Source of the DNA: Paralvinella palmiformis
Lineage: Eukaryota; Annelida; Polychaeta; Terebellida; Alvinellidae
Assembly: GCA_025642065.1 (NCBI GenBank)
Contig: JAODUP010000351.1
Span: 43,501 to 107,500 of the forward strand
Reading direction: 5' to 3'
Length of the DNA stretch: 64,000 nucleotides
Positions 32,050 to 42,819 of the stretch are shown here, one piece after another. The translations under genes were made by a program, and so were the position numbers. Within the stretch, counting starts at the first letter, position 1, and every line of letters starts with the position of its first letter. The notes beneath the pieces were generated by a model. The model made no database searches. It was given only the letters and a program-made list of their open reading frames with translations, and was not told the origin of the DNA.

Positions 32050-34780
32050 TTATGTTGTGACGGTTATTTGTTCCGTATTTTCTGGTAAAAACCCCAAAAC
32101 GTAGTCGCCGGAGGTGGGTGTTGTCTGTTAGGGAGGAGTTTCAGGCCGGGAACTGTGATCTTCTCATACCATTTTCTGGAGCGGGGATGTGATTTTCGTT
32201 TCGACGGAGTTGTTGGGCGAAATATTTTTTTATAAGGTGGCTGTAGATCCCTGTTGTTTGCTCAGCATGAAGGACTTCACTTAAACTGGTGGCGATATTA
32301 GCCTGTCTGTCAACGTGTTCGTTTCCGTCAAGGTCGACATGGATTGGAATCCAATGGATGATCGCTTGGGTTCCTTGTCTTTGAAAGACTTCGGCTGATT
32401 TGAAGAATTTTTATGTTATTTCAGGGTAGGTTTTATATATTAGGTTCTCAAGAATGGTAAGGGTGGCCATTGACTCTGAATGAATGATTATTTCTTTTGT
32501 GTTGTGTCTGGAGTTTCCAAGCTAGAGCGGCCTGTATAGCATGGAGCACTGCTAGGGTGATATGGGTATTGTCAGGAAGTATTCCTTGTATGTCAAGGTC
32601 ATGATGGGTGCTGGCGTCAGTATATATATTAATCGGTAGATTATTTTTGTTATTTAGTCTAGAATCCTGTTGTTGGCTGTTTTGGCTGCTTCTTATGGGT
32701 GTCGTTTTTTTGTTAATGCGATTGCTAATTAGGACCTGTAGGGGTGGAACTTCCCATGGAGGAGATTCTTGGGATAGAGGTGCTTGTATTTGAAGTGTTC
32801 CAATGTCTTTTTGGAGCCATGCGGTTTTATTGACCAGGAAACGGCTTGATGGACTATGGGGTATTTATGGATTTCTGTCTGGACTCTGGTTATGTTGGAG
32901 AATGGGTTTGGATTTGAAGTTGTTCTGAGTATGTACTTGGCGGTGACCATGCGAACTAGTTGGCCCAATGGAAGGATACATGATTCCTGATGAAGGAGTG
33001 CCGATGAGGATCCTGTGGAGAGTCCCAATACATATCATAGGCATGTTCTTTGCGCATGTTCTAGACTTTTTATTGCTGATGGAACTGCCAGGAGGAGGAC
33101 CGATGCTGCATATCAAAGAATTGATTGTATTAATGCCATTTTTATCATGTTGAGTCTAATGTATATTTTGTGTTTAGTGTCGGCAAGATGTTTAGTAAAA
33201 GAGAGGCGAGTGTCAATGGAAGATCTCTGATTGACGGGAGGTGTTGAAGACCATGACTTTGGTCTTAGCTCAAGAAAAGAAGAGTCCTATATCGTTGGCT
33301 GCTGTGGCCAATGAGTTAAGGGCTATTTGATGTTTTTGGCATCATGGCCGCCTTATGAGACAATTACCAGATCGTCTGCGTAAGCAAGGATGTCTACGCA
33401 TGATGATAGCGAGATGGAGATAAGGAGAATAACAACTGCATTAAATAACGTAGGAGAGAGGGCAGATCCTTGGGGAATACCCGTGTTAACGGTATGTGGA
33501 TCGGAGTAGAAAGTCTTCAATCCAGGCTAGGAGTCGACATTTGACACCTAGAGAGGAAAGGAAGTTTAAAATGGAGAGGTGGTCAATTCTTTCAAAGGCC
33601 TTGTCTAGATCTAAGAAGGCGGTGTAAACTGTTAAAGGGGCTCTTTTTATTGCCGTTGTTATATTTCCTCCTGGAAGAGATGAGGTTGACTAGATCGAGA
33701 ACAGCATCAACTGTGGATCTTCCCTTGGTGAAACCGAACAAGTTATCCAGCTTGGGAAGTTCCAGAACAGACGGGACAGTATTAGCTGATAAGAGTGGGG
33801 AGGAGTGAACTAGGAGTGAACTAGGTCTGTATCCCCTTCCACCTGGTTTGGGATTATAATGACTACTGTAGTTTCCATTGAACTGAGAGGCGACCCTGGA
33901 TCCATAATGTATTGATAAAATCAATGATTCTTTCTTAAAGCAGGGTGGGGCGTTTGTGTAAAAGGAGAAAGTGAAAGTGTCTTCTCCTGGTGCAGTCCTT
34001 ATTTTTTTCGTAGAACTGATTCAAGCTCACGAATAGAGTACGGTATATCTGTGTTCGTACTTTCTAATTTCTGAGTATTGATTGACGTCTTTGTCCCTGG
34101 AGTTGTTTAAGAGAATGTTTAACACCCTCCAGGAGTGTATTATGGGCGGCTCTAGTGGCATAGTGCCTAGCGAGATTGCTAGCTTCTTGACTTGGGATTT
34201 AGGTTTTAACTTCTGTGGGATGGCCTTTTATATTTTTGATTTCTTGCCATATGTCTCTGGCATTCATGTCTGCGAGCTTGATGCACCATTGGTCCCTTTG
34301 TTGGCTTTTCATTATGAAAAGTTGTTTCCTGATATCTAGTTGGACTAACCGGAGTTCAGCTTTGTTATTAGCAGTATGGCTTGCTTTGAAGATTTTGGTG
34401 AGAAGGCTCACCTCTGCAGTCCATTACTTAGCCTCAGGTGGTAGGAAAGAACGTTGAGACCTTAAGGGTCTGGGAGTGGATTGGGGAATTGCTAAGGTGG
34501 CCGCTTCATAGAGGTCTCCTGCTGATAAACCTTGTAATATTTGATCAACTGAAAGAGTTGGGTCCGGGACTACTAAAGAAAGAACATGCAGTTTATCTGC
34601 GAAGATCTTCCAGTTCGCTTTATTAGTGTTCCATCTGGGTAGTCTTTGGTTATCGAAAGAACTGGTGATTTTAATAAGAGTAGCTTATGATGCTGGCTTT
34701 GTCTGCGATGAACGACAAGAGGTAGTTTAGCATGCCAATGATTCGCCACACTCCATCGTTGTCTGTGGGCTCAGGGCTTC
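32050..34780 (-). mobile_element. LINE of the RNase H-bearing (I-like) group, decayed
   Basis: Read on the minus strand from 34.7 kb down. Linker LRLVQLDIRKQLFIMKSQQR with ARDIWQEIKNIKGHP (34411-34199). Reverse transcriptase NLFGFTKGRSTVDAVLDLVN (near 33730), LDLDKAFERIDHLSILNFLS (near 33600) and LAYADDLVIVS-like sequence near 33380. Then C-terminal pieces and an RNase H-type block: PINIYTDASTHHDLDIQGIL near 32640 and IPIHVDLDGNEHVDRQANIA near 32345. RNase H after RT marks the I group of LINEs. Many stops; not active. Open frames at 32608-34626 on the plus strand are shadows. Confidence 0.75.
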
Positions 34781-34849
34781 AGGCATGTTGACGATTGCTT
34801 TGATCTTATTGTCTGGTCTCATCCCAGAATACAATGATAAGTCAAAAAG

Positions 34850-36235
34850 AGATCATGCCAAGCCACAACTACCAGGGGAAATAAGTATTGTAAATGCCGC
34901 CACTGTGGAACCACTCACCAAGTACGTAACTGTCCAACATATGGAGCCTTGTGTTTCAAATGTAATGGCCACAAGCATTTCTCGTCACAGTGCAAATCAA
35001 AGAATGTACATGAGGTCTAGACACATGAAGGAAAAAGACGATGTCTGAAAGTGGGAATGAATTCTTCCTACACTCTGTGGTCAAGCATTTAACGGTCGAA
35101 TGGTTACAACAGGAGTCATATACAGCATGGTACGCCCATGTAATTCCTATATCAAGATGAACATTGACACTGGTGCGGGGAGACAAACACTGTACAATTG
35201 AATACTTCGAATAAAATCAAAGCAAAGCCATTTCTGAAAACTAGTGCCATCGTCATCCATACACTTGGAGGTGACTGTAGTTGATCATGAAGGTGCACCA
35301 CAAGTATCATACCAGATCGGCAAACAACACATAACAACAGAAGTGTTATGTTACTTCCAAGAAATGTGTACCAATATTAGGACTTTATGCTAGTGTAGCA
35401 CTTGGTTTGGTACAGTCAGGAGATGAAGTGTACAATGCACAGGGCAGGGTGAGAATCTGACATCCATACATACACTGGCTGCTGTATATAACCAGTCATA
35501 TCCATTACCGTGGACACACTAAAAGAGGAATACAGTGATATATTCACTGGCCTAGGATGTTTCCCTGGAAAATATCATATAGAGATTCAACCGGCAGCAT
35601 CACCAGTAACTAACCATCCGCGACGCGTCCCAAGGACACTATACGCACCATTCCGTGATAAGTTGAACAAGCTAGAGCATGAAGGCATGATAATGTCTGT
35701 TGATGAGCCATGTGACTGGGTTAACAGCCTCGTGATCACAGAGAAACGCGACGGATCATTACGTCTATGCCTGGGCATCAAAGAGCTGAATAAGAACATT
35801 AGGAGAGAACATTTCCAAATACCTACATTCACAGATATCACAACTCATCTAGGGGGCGTCAAGGTATTCACAATCCTTAACTAGAAGGATTCCTACTGGC
35901 AAGTGGCACTGGACAAGGAAAGTTCAATGTTGTGCTATTTCAACACTCCCTTTGGTCGCTATAGGTTCGTTCGTGTGCCGTTTGGTATAGTAAGCGCCTG
36001 TGAGATCTTACAGAAATGGACATACAAAACATTTGATGACATCCCAAATGTCCATGCCGATGACATGTTGATCGCAGCTAGAGATGAGTCTGAACATGAC
36101 CGCGTCCTGAGAAAAGTCCTGGCTCGTACTCGAAAACAAGAGTAAAATTCAATATGACGTCAGAATGGGAAACCACATCTCAAGTTCCGGGATAAGACCA
36201 GACGATAATAATGACGGATCGTTGTAACTAGTATG
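34850..36235 (+). mobile_element. Ty3/gypsy Gag-Pol fragment
   Basis: In order: a double CCHC zinc knuckle (KYCKCRHCGTTHQVRNCP, then ALCFKCNGHKHFSSQCKSK) at about 34887-35020; a protease-like DTGAGRQTLYN at about 35165-35200; and reverse transcriptase at 35510-36145. The RT has PRRVPRTLYAPF, VITEKRDGSLRLCLGIKELN, and an in-frame TAG where LDAKDGFW is expected. It continues with FGRYRFVRVPFGIVSA and HADDMLIAARDE. After a frame change comes DVRMGNHISSSGIRPDDN (36152-36215). It belongs to a different lineage from the 10 kb element. No LTR was found and RNase H and integrase are missing. Confidence 0.82.
35510..36145 (+). pseudogene. Gypsy reverse transcriptase fragment
   Basis: Two frames, 35510-35884 and 35903-36145, separated by a single TAG in the same phase. 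This is the palm and fingers of a Ty3/gypsy RT copying element RNA into DNA. The catalytic box is HADDML instead of Y/F-x-DD and lies only ~20 residues after the VPFGI block, so some sequence between them is lost. The frame ends before the thumb. Confidence 0.8.
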
Positions 36236-36329
36236 ACTGACTCGACGCTGGTGACTTTTGTCCCTTGCCCGACTTCTGTGGTCTGTGCATATGGTCAATT
36301 ATTTTTTATGTATAGTTGGGTCCCATAGT

Positions 36330-36830
36330 CCCGACTTCGTTTTGCGCTACTTCAAATGCAACACACAATTCACGTGTTTTTTTCTAATATCAAATTGTCC
36401 CGGCAGAGAAGTCTTTCCTTCCGAAGCTTCTCTTGAAGTGAGATTGAGAACACTATTTTATCTCGTACCACGATTTCTTTTTCAGCAAACTCGCTGACAA
36501 AGATGACGATCTGCGAGCTTTTGTAATGACGACGTGTGATAGTCAATAAATAGCTGCTGCTCACCTCTTTTGTACATCCAGAACTGATATCTGCAGAATA
36601 CTGTCCTTTTCAAACCTTTAAAATGTTCTTCAAATGTTTCGACACAACGTCATATTGTCTCACGTCCTCGCCATTTTCGTATGTAAATTGGTTGAAACGC
36701 TCCAATGCTTTAGGGCCGATGGACGCAAGCAGCATTGCAATGTTGATGCTGTCAAGTATCATCTTTTCCCCGCTCTCTGTGGCCGTCAGCCACGGGGTAA
36801 AATGATCAGACCTGGTGGTTTGCAGACCAC
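36330..36830 (-). pseudogene. Gypsy Gag capsid fragment
   Basis: On the minus strand SDHFTPWLTATESGEKMILD, NIAMLLASIGPKALERFNQF and RQYDVVSKHLKN are followed after a shift by ETFEEHFKGLKRTVFCRYQF and WMYKRGEQQLFIDYHTSSLQ with KLADR. After another shift comes SEFAEKEIVVRDKIVFSISL with QEKLRKE. The FERYxFWMRxQ...FITxLxxLAxxCEFxE...VRDKIVFxI...LREKLL series is typical of invertebrate gypsy Gag. It is head-to-head with the Pol fragment ending at 36235, so the two are from different insertions or an inversion. Confidence 0.72.
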
Positions 36831-37039
36831 GGACATTGCTGCGTGTTATAGATACAAATTTCTATGATTCTGACACCATGTCACGTCGTTAAACGACTTC
36901 AGCTTCGTAAACTTCAATAGAACAACACGTGCTCCCTATTACCAGCCCGTACATTTTATATCCCGTCTGTATTAGTTACAAGGCTTCTGATTGGACCACG
37001 ATTAAATACTAAAGCGTCCGCTATGTGGCCACTTCAGTA

Positions 37040-37860
37040 CCGATCATTGTCTGTCACAGTCACCAAGTTGTTTAAGGGAAAAATCAGTGTCTGCTGCAGA
37101 TAAAGATATGTATACATGGGTGTCATCTTCATATAAATGATGGTCTAATTTATGGCTGTGAATAATAAAGTTTAGTGATGTGGTACACAGAGTAAACAAT
37201 AGTGGTCCAAGAACATAGCCTTGTGGAACACCGCAAAACAAAGGCACCGCCTTTGAAAAGCATATTCTTATTTTTGTTGATTGAAACCTATTTATTAAAA
37301 ATGAGCAGATCCAGGTAAGTGTTGTGCCCAATATGCCATACCAATCAGAGAGGCGGTCTAGAAGAACAGAATAATCAAAGGTGTCAAAAGCTGCAGATAA
37401 ATCTGACAGTGTTAGTGCTGTGACCTTTCCATATTTAGTGATATGTCGTTAAGAACTTTTAGTAGAGCGGCTTCTGTATAGTGCAATTGTTTGTAAGCAG
37501 ACTGAAAAACATTAGACAAGTTATTACAGTTTAAGTGAACGTTCAAACGACAGGATACGACTTTTTCTGATACTTTAGATATGAATGATAGATTATAAAT
37601 AGGTGTATGGCTATAGGGATAGAATCAAGTTCACAGGACTTATTAGGGGATGGTACAATCAGTGCAGAAAATTCAGTAAGTGGGGCTGGTTTAAACACTG
37701 TGCAAGAGTGATGTACAACTTGAAAATTAATATTACAACTAAATGGAGAAACTAGGAAAGAAGGATGAATTTGGGTGATCTTATCCTTGAAATGTTTGGG
37801 AAAACAATTGCAGAGTGAATTAGTTGAATGATGAGCGGGAAGAGAAACAGAAGCCTTGCT
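37040..37860 (-). mobile_element. LINE fragment with reverse transcriptase
   Basis: The 95-codon minus frame (37331-37044) reads ILGTTLTWICSFLINR-like sequence, then PLFCGVPQGYVLGPLLFTLC and SHKLDHHLYEDDTHVYISLS. EDDT replaces the catalytic YADDT. Upstream on the minus strand, 37500-37330 gives LTLSDLSAAFDTFDYSVLLD, and near 37520 AYKQLHYTEAALLKVL. It resembles the CR1/L2-like element at 5252 but is a different copy. Both polymerase and termini are incomplete. Confidence 0.72.
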
Positions 37861-38125
37861 TGTTTGTATGCTGTCGCTTATTCAGTGGTTGAGAAATGGC
37901 CTCCCCCACCACTCACAAGGGAGCAGAACGAAAAGATGGAGCGTTTCTATGGAGAGTCCTATTTATACAGTTCCAGAGTTGACGAGGATTGTCAGAGTTG
38001 TTAGCGATCATGTTCCTATAAAAATTAATCTTTTTAAATTAAAGTTTCGACCTCTTGCTGGGATCGAACCTGCGGCCCTTGGCACAAAGTGCCAGGTGCT
38101 TAACCGCTAGGGCGCCGGAGCTCGC
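37861..38125 (-). mobile_element. SINE family B, copy with foreign middle
   Basis: The minus strand gives a head GCGCCCTAGCGGTTAAGCAC, B box GGTTCGATCCC and AGCAAGAGGTCGAAACTTTA. The other end has the family tail region (CTCCATCTTTTCGTTCTGCT, GGTGGGGGAGGCC, CTCAACCACTGAATAAGCGA). About 90 bases between (37945-38035) do not match. This may be two truncated SINEs or one with a replaced middle. Confidence 0.65.
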
Positions 38126-38589
38126 TGTGCGCTAAGCCTGACACAGTCTATATCTGGCGATACAAGCTGCACGAGATAATGGCAAAGCAGTATATCTCAT
38201 ATATGACAAATTTTATATAGGTAATAAACCATACGTTCTTAGAAATGATGATGATGTAGTTCTATTGAGGATGAATCCACGAATACAAACTGCCCACCCA
38301 AAACGATCAGGCGACGGCCCTGGACAACATTTGAAAATGGTTTGTTTGAACATACATGGCATTAACTCTATCACGAAATATGGTTCTGAACCAAATCACA
38401 TGATATAATATCAGTCTGCGACATTAATGTTCGACCGCTCGACCGGGACCAGTGTTTCAATGCCCGGTCTAGTATCAATGCCATAGTACTCGACCAGCCG
38501 GTCTAGTGTCGCTTTTTAATGGAAAAAAACCCAATAAAAACCAGTACAGAGCTACAGGCTAATACTAACAGCTACCCATCAAATAACCA

Positions 38590-40230
38590 TGGACACGATT
38601 TGTTTATTAACTTCAGACATATCAAAGAACAAACACACAAATGATTTCACTTGCGATATCCCGGCAAATCTTGGACACATGCCTTCCTGCTATGAATCAA
38701 ATTAGCGTAACATGTTAACGTCACAATCAACACTCGCAGCTTCCCAACTGACTAGTGTAATGAGTGTTCTGGAATTTATATCAATACTGTAGATCTGTTT
38801 AATTTGGCGAATATGAAATCATGACGAAAATGGCGAGTGACAACATCGCCATTTTTCCTGTCGCCAAAATATTATGTTGTACAGAACTTCATATTATCCT
38901 CTGTAAGAACTACTTTGATAACACACTAAACATGTGTAATAATCTCATTCATTCAACAATCGGTTCACGTTGCAATTTATAATAAAACAATCGTTCGCTT
39001 AAAGCTCATTCGTCCCTGGCATTGTCCCCATCAGAATCACTCACAATAGCGATCAATAGTTCCAGCCATGTTTAAGAACATCAGTTTGTCGAGTAGCAAA
39101 GTCAAATGAATGAAACAAACAACCAGCCTGTGTATGGGATTGAGTTTAGTGATATTGAGGCCGAGTTGAGTGTCTGCAATTTTGCGATTCGATATCATGG
39201 AGTCACTGACTTGACTCTACCAGGCATTGATTTTCCGTGCGAGATTTGTTTTGATTTTGTTGAGAATAGAAAAATTATATGAAAGCATTTTATTTTACAC
39301 CTCCTTATATACAGTTTGATGTAACCTTCTCATCATGTTAATTGCAATTTGTCTTTAGCTTGCATATCAGTTACCTTTGTTGTCATTCATGGCAATGGTT
39401 TGTCAATTAATAGTTCAGATTTGCTTAGAATGGAATTACATAAAGGCCAATGCTTCAGATTTTGTTATGGCTGGTGAATAACGGTGTGCTTTGAAATATG
39501 GTTTTCCCCGAATGGCCCAGAAAAGAAAGCAAAAATTAATTTTCCTGACAGAACAAAATTCGCCATTTTTTGCTATCACCAATATGTTAAAATTACGAAA
39601 TCGCCAAATTTTGCTGTCGCCAAATTAAGCTAATCTACAGTATGCAGAATAGCCTTTAAAACAAAGACAAATGTGTTGTGCCTACAAACTAGATGTCTAA
39701 AATCCGTCATCGGGAATTTCAGTGTTTTTTCTATTTCAATTACTGTCGTGTTTTTCGGGTAAACGTCTTTGTTAAAAATTTGGAAATTTGTAAAAGGAGT
39801 GAAGGAGCCAACTGTACAGAAATTTAAATAATACATAAATTGGTTGTCTGGGTAGAAACGTCGCAATAAGTTTTGTATTTCATGGATCAGTTTGAGCTGG
39901 CAGCCATCTGGATAATTAATTATGCAATAGTATATACATGCTTGCTCAGTGAAAGCAAACGGAGAGTGATGACGTCACACACAACTTATGAATGACATTA
40001 TTTCACTGGGCAAAGATACGTCGGAATTTACTAAGAGACAAAGGATAGTACCGAATATTCATGATGATCCCATATAAGGTTATTGAATGCTGCCAGGAGA
40101 CAAACTCCGCGTACGTACGAACGTGTACGCGCCATTTTATTGAATCATTGTCAGTTATAATTATGATATTTAAAAGGTTTTTACAATTTTTAAATCAATG
40201 TATTTCACACAAATAAAACAATATGTTGAA
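38590..40230 (+). repeat. Repeat C, copy 3, with nested element
   Basis: The left part (38590-38785) matches 8395-8785 and the right part (39690-40230) matches 8830-8960 and 9370-9715 of copy 1. The sequence between, 38787-39640, is an inverted-repeat element absent from copy 1. Confidence 0.6.
38787..39640. mobile_element. 854 bp inverted-repeat element with TA target site
   Basis: Left end CTGTAGATCTGTTTAATTTG GCGA and right end, inverted, CTGTAGATTAGCTTAATTTG GCGA agree in ~20 of 24 positions. TA flanks both sides (38785-38786, 39641-39642). Subterminal GGCGA/TCGCCA motifs occur several times near each end. No transposase. TA duplication and short inverted ends fit a Tc1/mariner-mobilised short element. 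Insertion is supported by its absence in repeat C copy 1. Confidence 0.68.
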
Positions 40231-40238
40231 ATTGGTAT

Positions 40239-41255
40239 CCGGACATTTAGCCAACGGACACTTAGCGAACGGACATTTAGCCATTATTTGCAAGGGGGAC
40301 ATTTAGCCAACATTCAAAAATGTATATCTTACATGTACATGCATATTATTATATTTTTGAGTTTGTGTATGCTCTGCCAATATTATTTTCTCTTTATGGA
40401 TGCTGCAAATATAGGCCTATCTTTATATAAGATGTGAACAATGCAATAATTAGTGCTGCTTTTTGTACAATTTGTATATTTGTATTAATGTATACTGTTT
40501 CTCCGGTATTATACATAATTAGAAATATTGATATGCAACATGCAATATATGAATGGGTTTATGGGATAAAAGGGTCACCCAGTGCAAATAGGCTTAGTTC
40601 ACAGTGCTTCTGTTTGATGTACCTTCAAGTTGACCAGATCATCCCCAATGACACTTAACTTCTTTCACCTAAAACAAGTGACATATATAGGCTAGTGGTA
40701 TAAAAGGGCCCCAGTGCAATTAGATAAATGATTTAATATTTTTAATTTCAAATATATTTATACTTAGCGCCCAGTTAAAAACATAGAAACAATATAGCTA
40801 ATACAAACAAATATATTAAAATTATGCGATGTAGACTTAATAATAGGAATATTGACAACATGTCATAAATAAAGAAATTATTATATGCAATGTTTGTGTT
40901 TGCAAATTTTAGAGTATGAAACATTTGTTTGTGATCATAACATTCGTACAATGAATTGAATAAAATACAATTACATACACCGTGACGATTGAATATGACA
41001 GATGCGGACTATATATGTAACATCCGTGTTAGCAAGTTTTAGAATATGAGACAACAAACTTTGTTACATTCGTACAATGAATTACAAAAATAAAATTATA
41101 TACACTATGTTTTGTATTTAATGAAACAACTATATTTATAGTTAAAGCTCATAAACATAATCAAAGAATTTGAATGTTGGCTAAATGTCCCCCCCCCCCC
41201 CTGCAAATAATGGCTAAATGTCCGTTGGCTAAACGTCCGTTGGCTGAATATCCCG
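40239..41255. mobile_element. 1.0 kb element with ~85 bp inverted arms built of tandem units
   Basis: Left arm (40239-40318) contains GGACATTTAGCCAACGGACA, CTTAGCGAACGGACATTTAG, CCATTATTTGCAAGGGGGAC and ATTTAGCCAACATTCAAA. The right arm (41169-41255) is its inverse with a 12-base C run in place of the five-base one. Each arm holds four units of GGACAtTTAGCcaAC. The interior (40319-41168) is AT-rich, with a ~125 bp internal duplication at about 40890-41105 (ACATTCGTACAATGAATT in both). No protein is recognised. Confidence 0.7.
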
Positions 41256-41371
41256 GTTTCGTTGAAACTATGGGATAAATCTGAAAAGGTTATTATTGAC
41301 AACTAAAGAATTACGTTTACGTGTATTGCAAACAGGCCCTCGTGAACAACTCATAATGTTTATTTTTCATG

Positions 41372-41462
41372 GATGATGATGAGCAAAGGTAATGAAGCGA
41401 AGTCAAAGATGAAACAACCTTCAGATCGAACCACGCCGAGATTCGAACACGGAGGTGCCCTT
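41372..41462 (-). mobile_element. SINE family A, fragment
   Basis: GCAAAGGTAATGAAGCGAAG, TCAAAGATGAAACAACCTTC and GCCGAGATTCGAACACGG match the central and head part of family A. The tail and most of the head are lost. Confidence 0.7.
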
Positions 41463-41486
41463 AATTTTCATGGAGATCTAGTGTCA

Positions 41487-41553
41487 GCACAGCCGGTCTA
41501 GTGTTAAAATATTTTACTAGACCTGCGGGTCCAGTAAGGCTATAAGTTAGTTT
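41487..41553. repeat. Hairpin-forming dispersed repeat, copy 2
   Basis: CCGGTCTAGT...ACTAGACCTG with the following GGTCCAGTAAGG, matching 22376-22436. It lies 25 bases from a SINE fragment. Confidence 0.55.
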
Positions 41554-41675
41554 CACACACTGTAATATGCTTAGTAGAAACCTTGATAACGGCAGATAGC
41601 CACGTCACCCCATTGTGTAACTTATTTCCAGAATATCAGCAGTATATTTTACAAGACCAACCCCGAAACACCAAA

Positions 41676-41860
41676 GGATGATGATTGTGGTGTTTTACGG
41701 CCACTTTTGTGCACAAGGTAGGCTAAATGGGACGAGCGACTTCCAAAGGTAATGAGACGAAGTGAAAGACGAAACAACCTTCAGATATGCCCACACCGAG
41801 ATTCGAACACGGGTGGTAGTGATCTGTGGTCCAACACGCTACTGATAGACCACAGAGGCA
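41676..41860 (-). mobile_element. tRNA-derived SINE, family A
   Basis: Near-complete copy with B box GTTCGAATC. It is flanked by imperfect direct repeats CCCCGAAACACCAAA (41661-41675) and CCCTGAAACACCAGA (41861-41875). Confidence 0.78.
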
Positions 41861-42227
41861 CCCTGAAACACCAGAAGAAGATGCCCAGGTAGAGTTGATG
41901 TATTTGTGAAATCAGTTATTAATCCAGGAGTGTCATTAATTTAAAAATGTGATTACGTTTTTTTCTTCAAACTATGTAAAGAAATTCTTCAGCCTAGAAA
42001 ACCCCATACTTTTAGGATGTGTATACTTATATTGTGATGGTTCAGCATTTTATATTCAACGAGACGAAAAGTATGGTGTGGTTGAACTTACTGCATTTTG
42101 TGTGACATTATAGACCCAGAACATGATATAGTGCTAACTGGTGATTTTAACAGTAGAACTAGCAATATGGAAGATTTTATTCACCGTTGATGATCTCGAT
42201 GAATCTGATCACTTTCCCATACCAGCT

Positions 42228-42284
42228 GTCCGGCCCAATTAGCCTATCATGTGCACAAAGGTAGCCGTAAAACATCAATCATCA
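42228..42284 (+). mobile_element. SINE family A, 3' end only, with target duplication
   Basis: 57 bases of the family A 3' end (GGCCCAATTAGCCT, GTGCACAAAGGTAGCCGTAA, CATCAATCATCA) flanked by a perfect 11 bp direct repeat CCATACCAGCT (42217-42227 and 42285-42295). The left copy of the duplication is LINE coding sequence; the right copy abuts the TCTE1 fragment. The SINE therefore landed at the LINE/TCTE1-fragment junction after the fragment was in place. Confidence 0.82.
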
Positions 42285-42295
42285 CCATACCAGCT

Positions 42296-42516
42296 TAACT
42301 CTGTTGGGTCAGTGCTCTCTGGCACAAAGTGTTCTATGATACGTTCTAAATTCTTCTCGAAGAACATACGCTTCCAGCTGTCACCATAAACAGATACGTC
42401 ACAGGTCTCCCAGTTTGCCTTACAGCATCTCTGCCAATAATCTTCATCGTCTATCAAGTTAGCTGTAACTTTCAGTGGAATATGTGTTGATATCTTTTCT
42501 AATACCTTTGTTTTGT
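42296..42516 (-). pseudogene. Inverted partial copy of TCTE1 exon 2
   Basis: 221 bp equal in length to 47492-47712 of the TCTE1 gene, with only two differences that I can find. One is silent (a Ser codon); the other changes Asn to His in ISTNIPLK. It encodes KTKVLEKISTHIPLKVTANL through FEKNLERIIEHFVPESTDPT on the minus strand, about residues 116-188 of the protein. Both ends lie inside exon 2, so no intron loss can be tested. No start, no LRR region, no promoter: a non-functional fragment. It is embedded in a LINE between SDHFPIPA and LNSAIN codons. Confidence 0.93.
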
Positions 42517-42819
42517 ACTGAACAGTGCAATCAACCGTGACAAGCGGAACAATGGTCTCTATTATGCCTTGTTCTACAAAGCACAACCGTCAACAACACG
42601 GACAAGAGCCAAAAAAAAAAACGTTAACGTCCACAAAAGGCCAAAGTCAGAAATGACAAATGATGGGACAATGATTGCGAAAAACTAAAATATACCAAGA
42701 CCACCGCTTTAAATTAGTTTAGGCGAAATAGAACAAATCCTTGTTTACAATCCTACTTACACAGCAAGCGAACTTTTAAATCCACGTGTAGACGACAAGA
42801 AATAAACTTTAAAAACGAA

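Noticed and set aside
42275..42586. A second TCTE1-like gene on the minus strand
   Set aside because: Only 221 bp of exon 2 is present, without start, LRR region, splice sites or own flanks. The extra N- and C-terminal residues of the open frame are LINE and SINE sequence.
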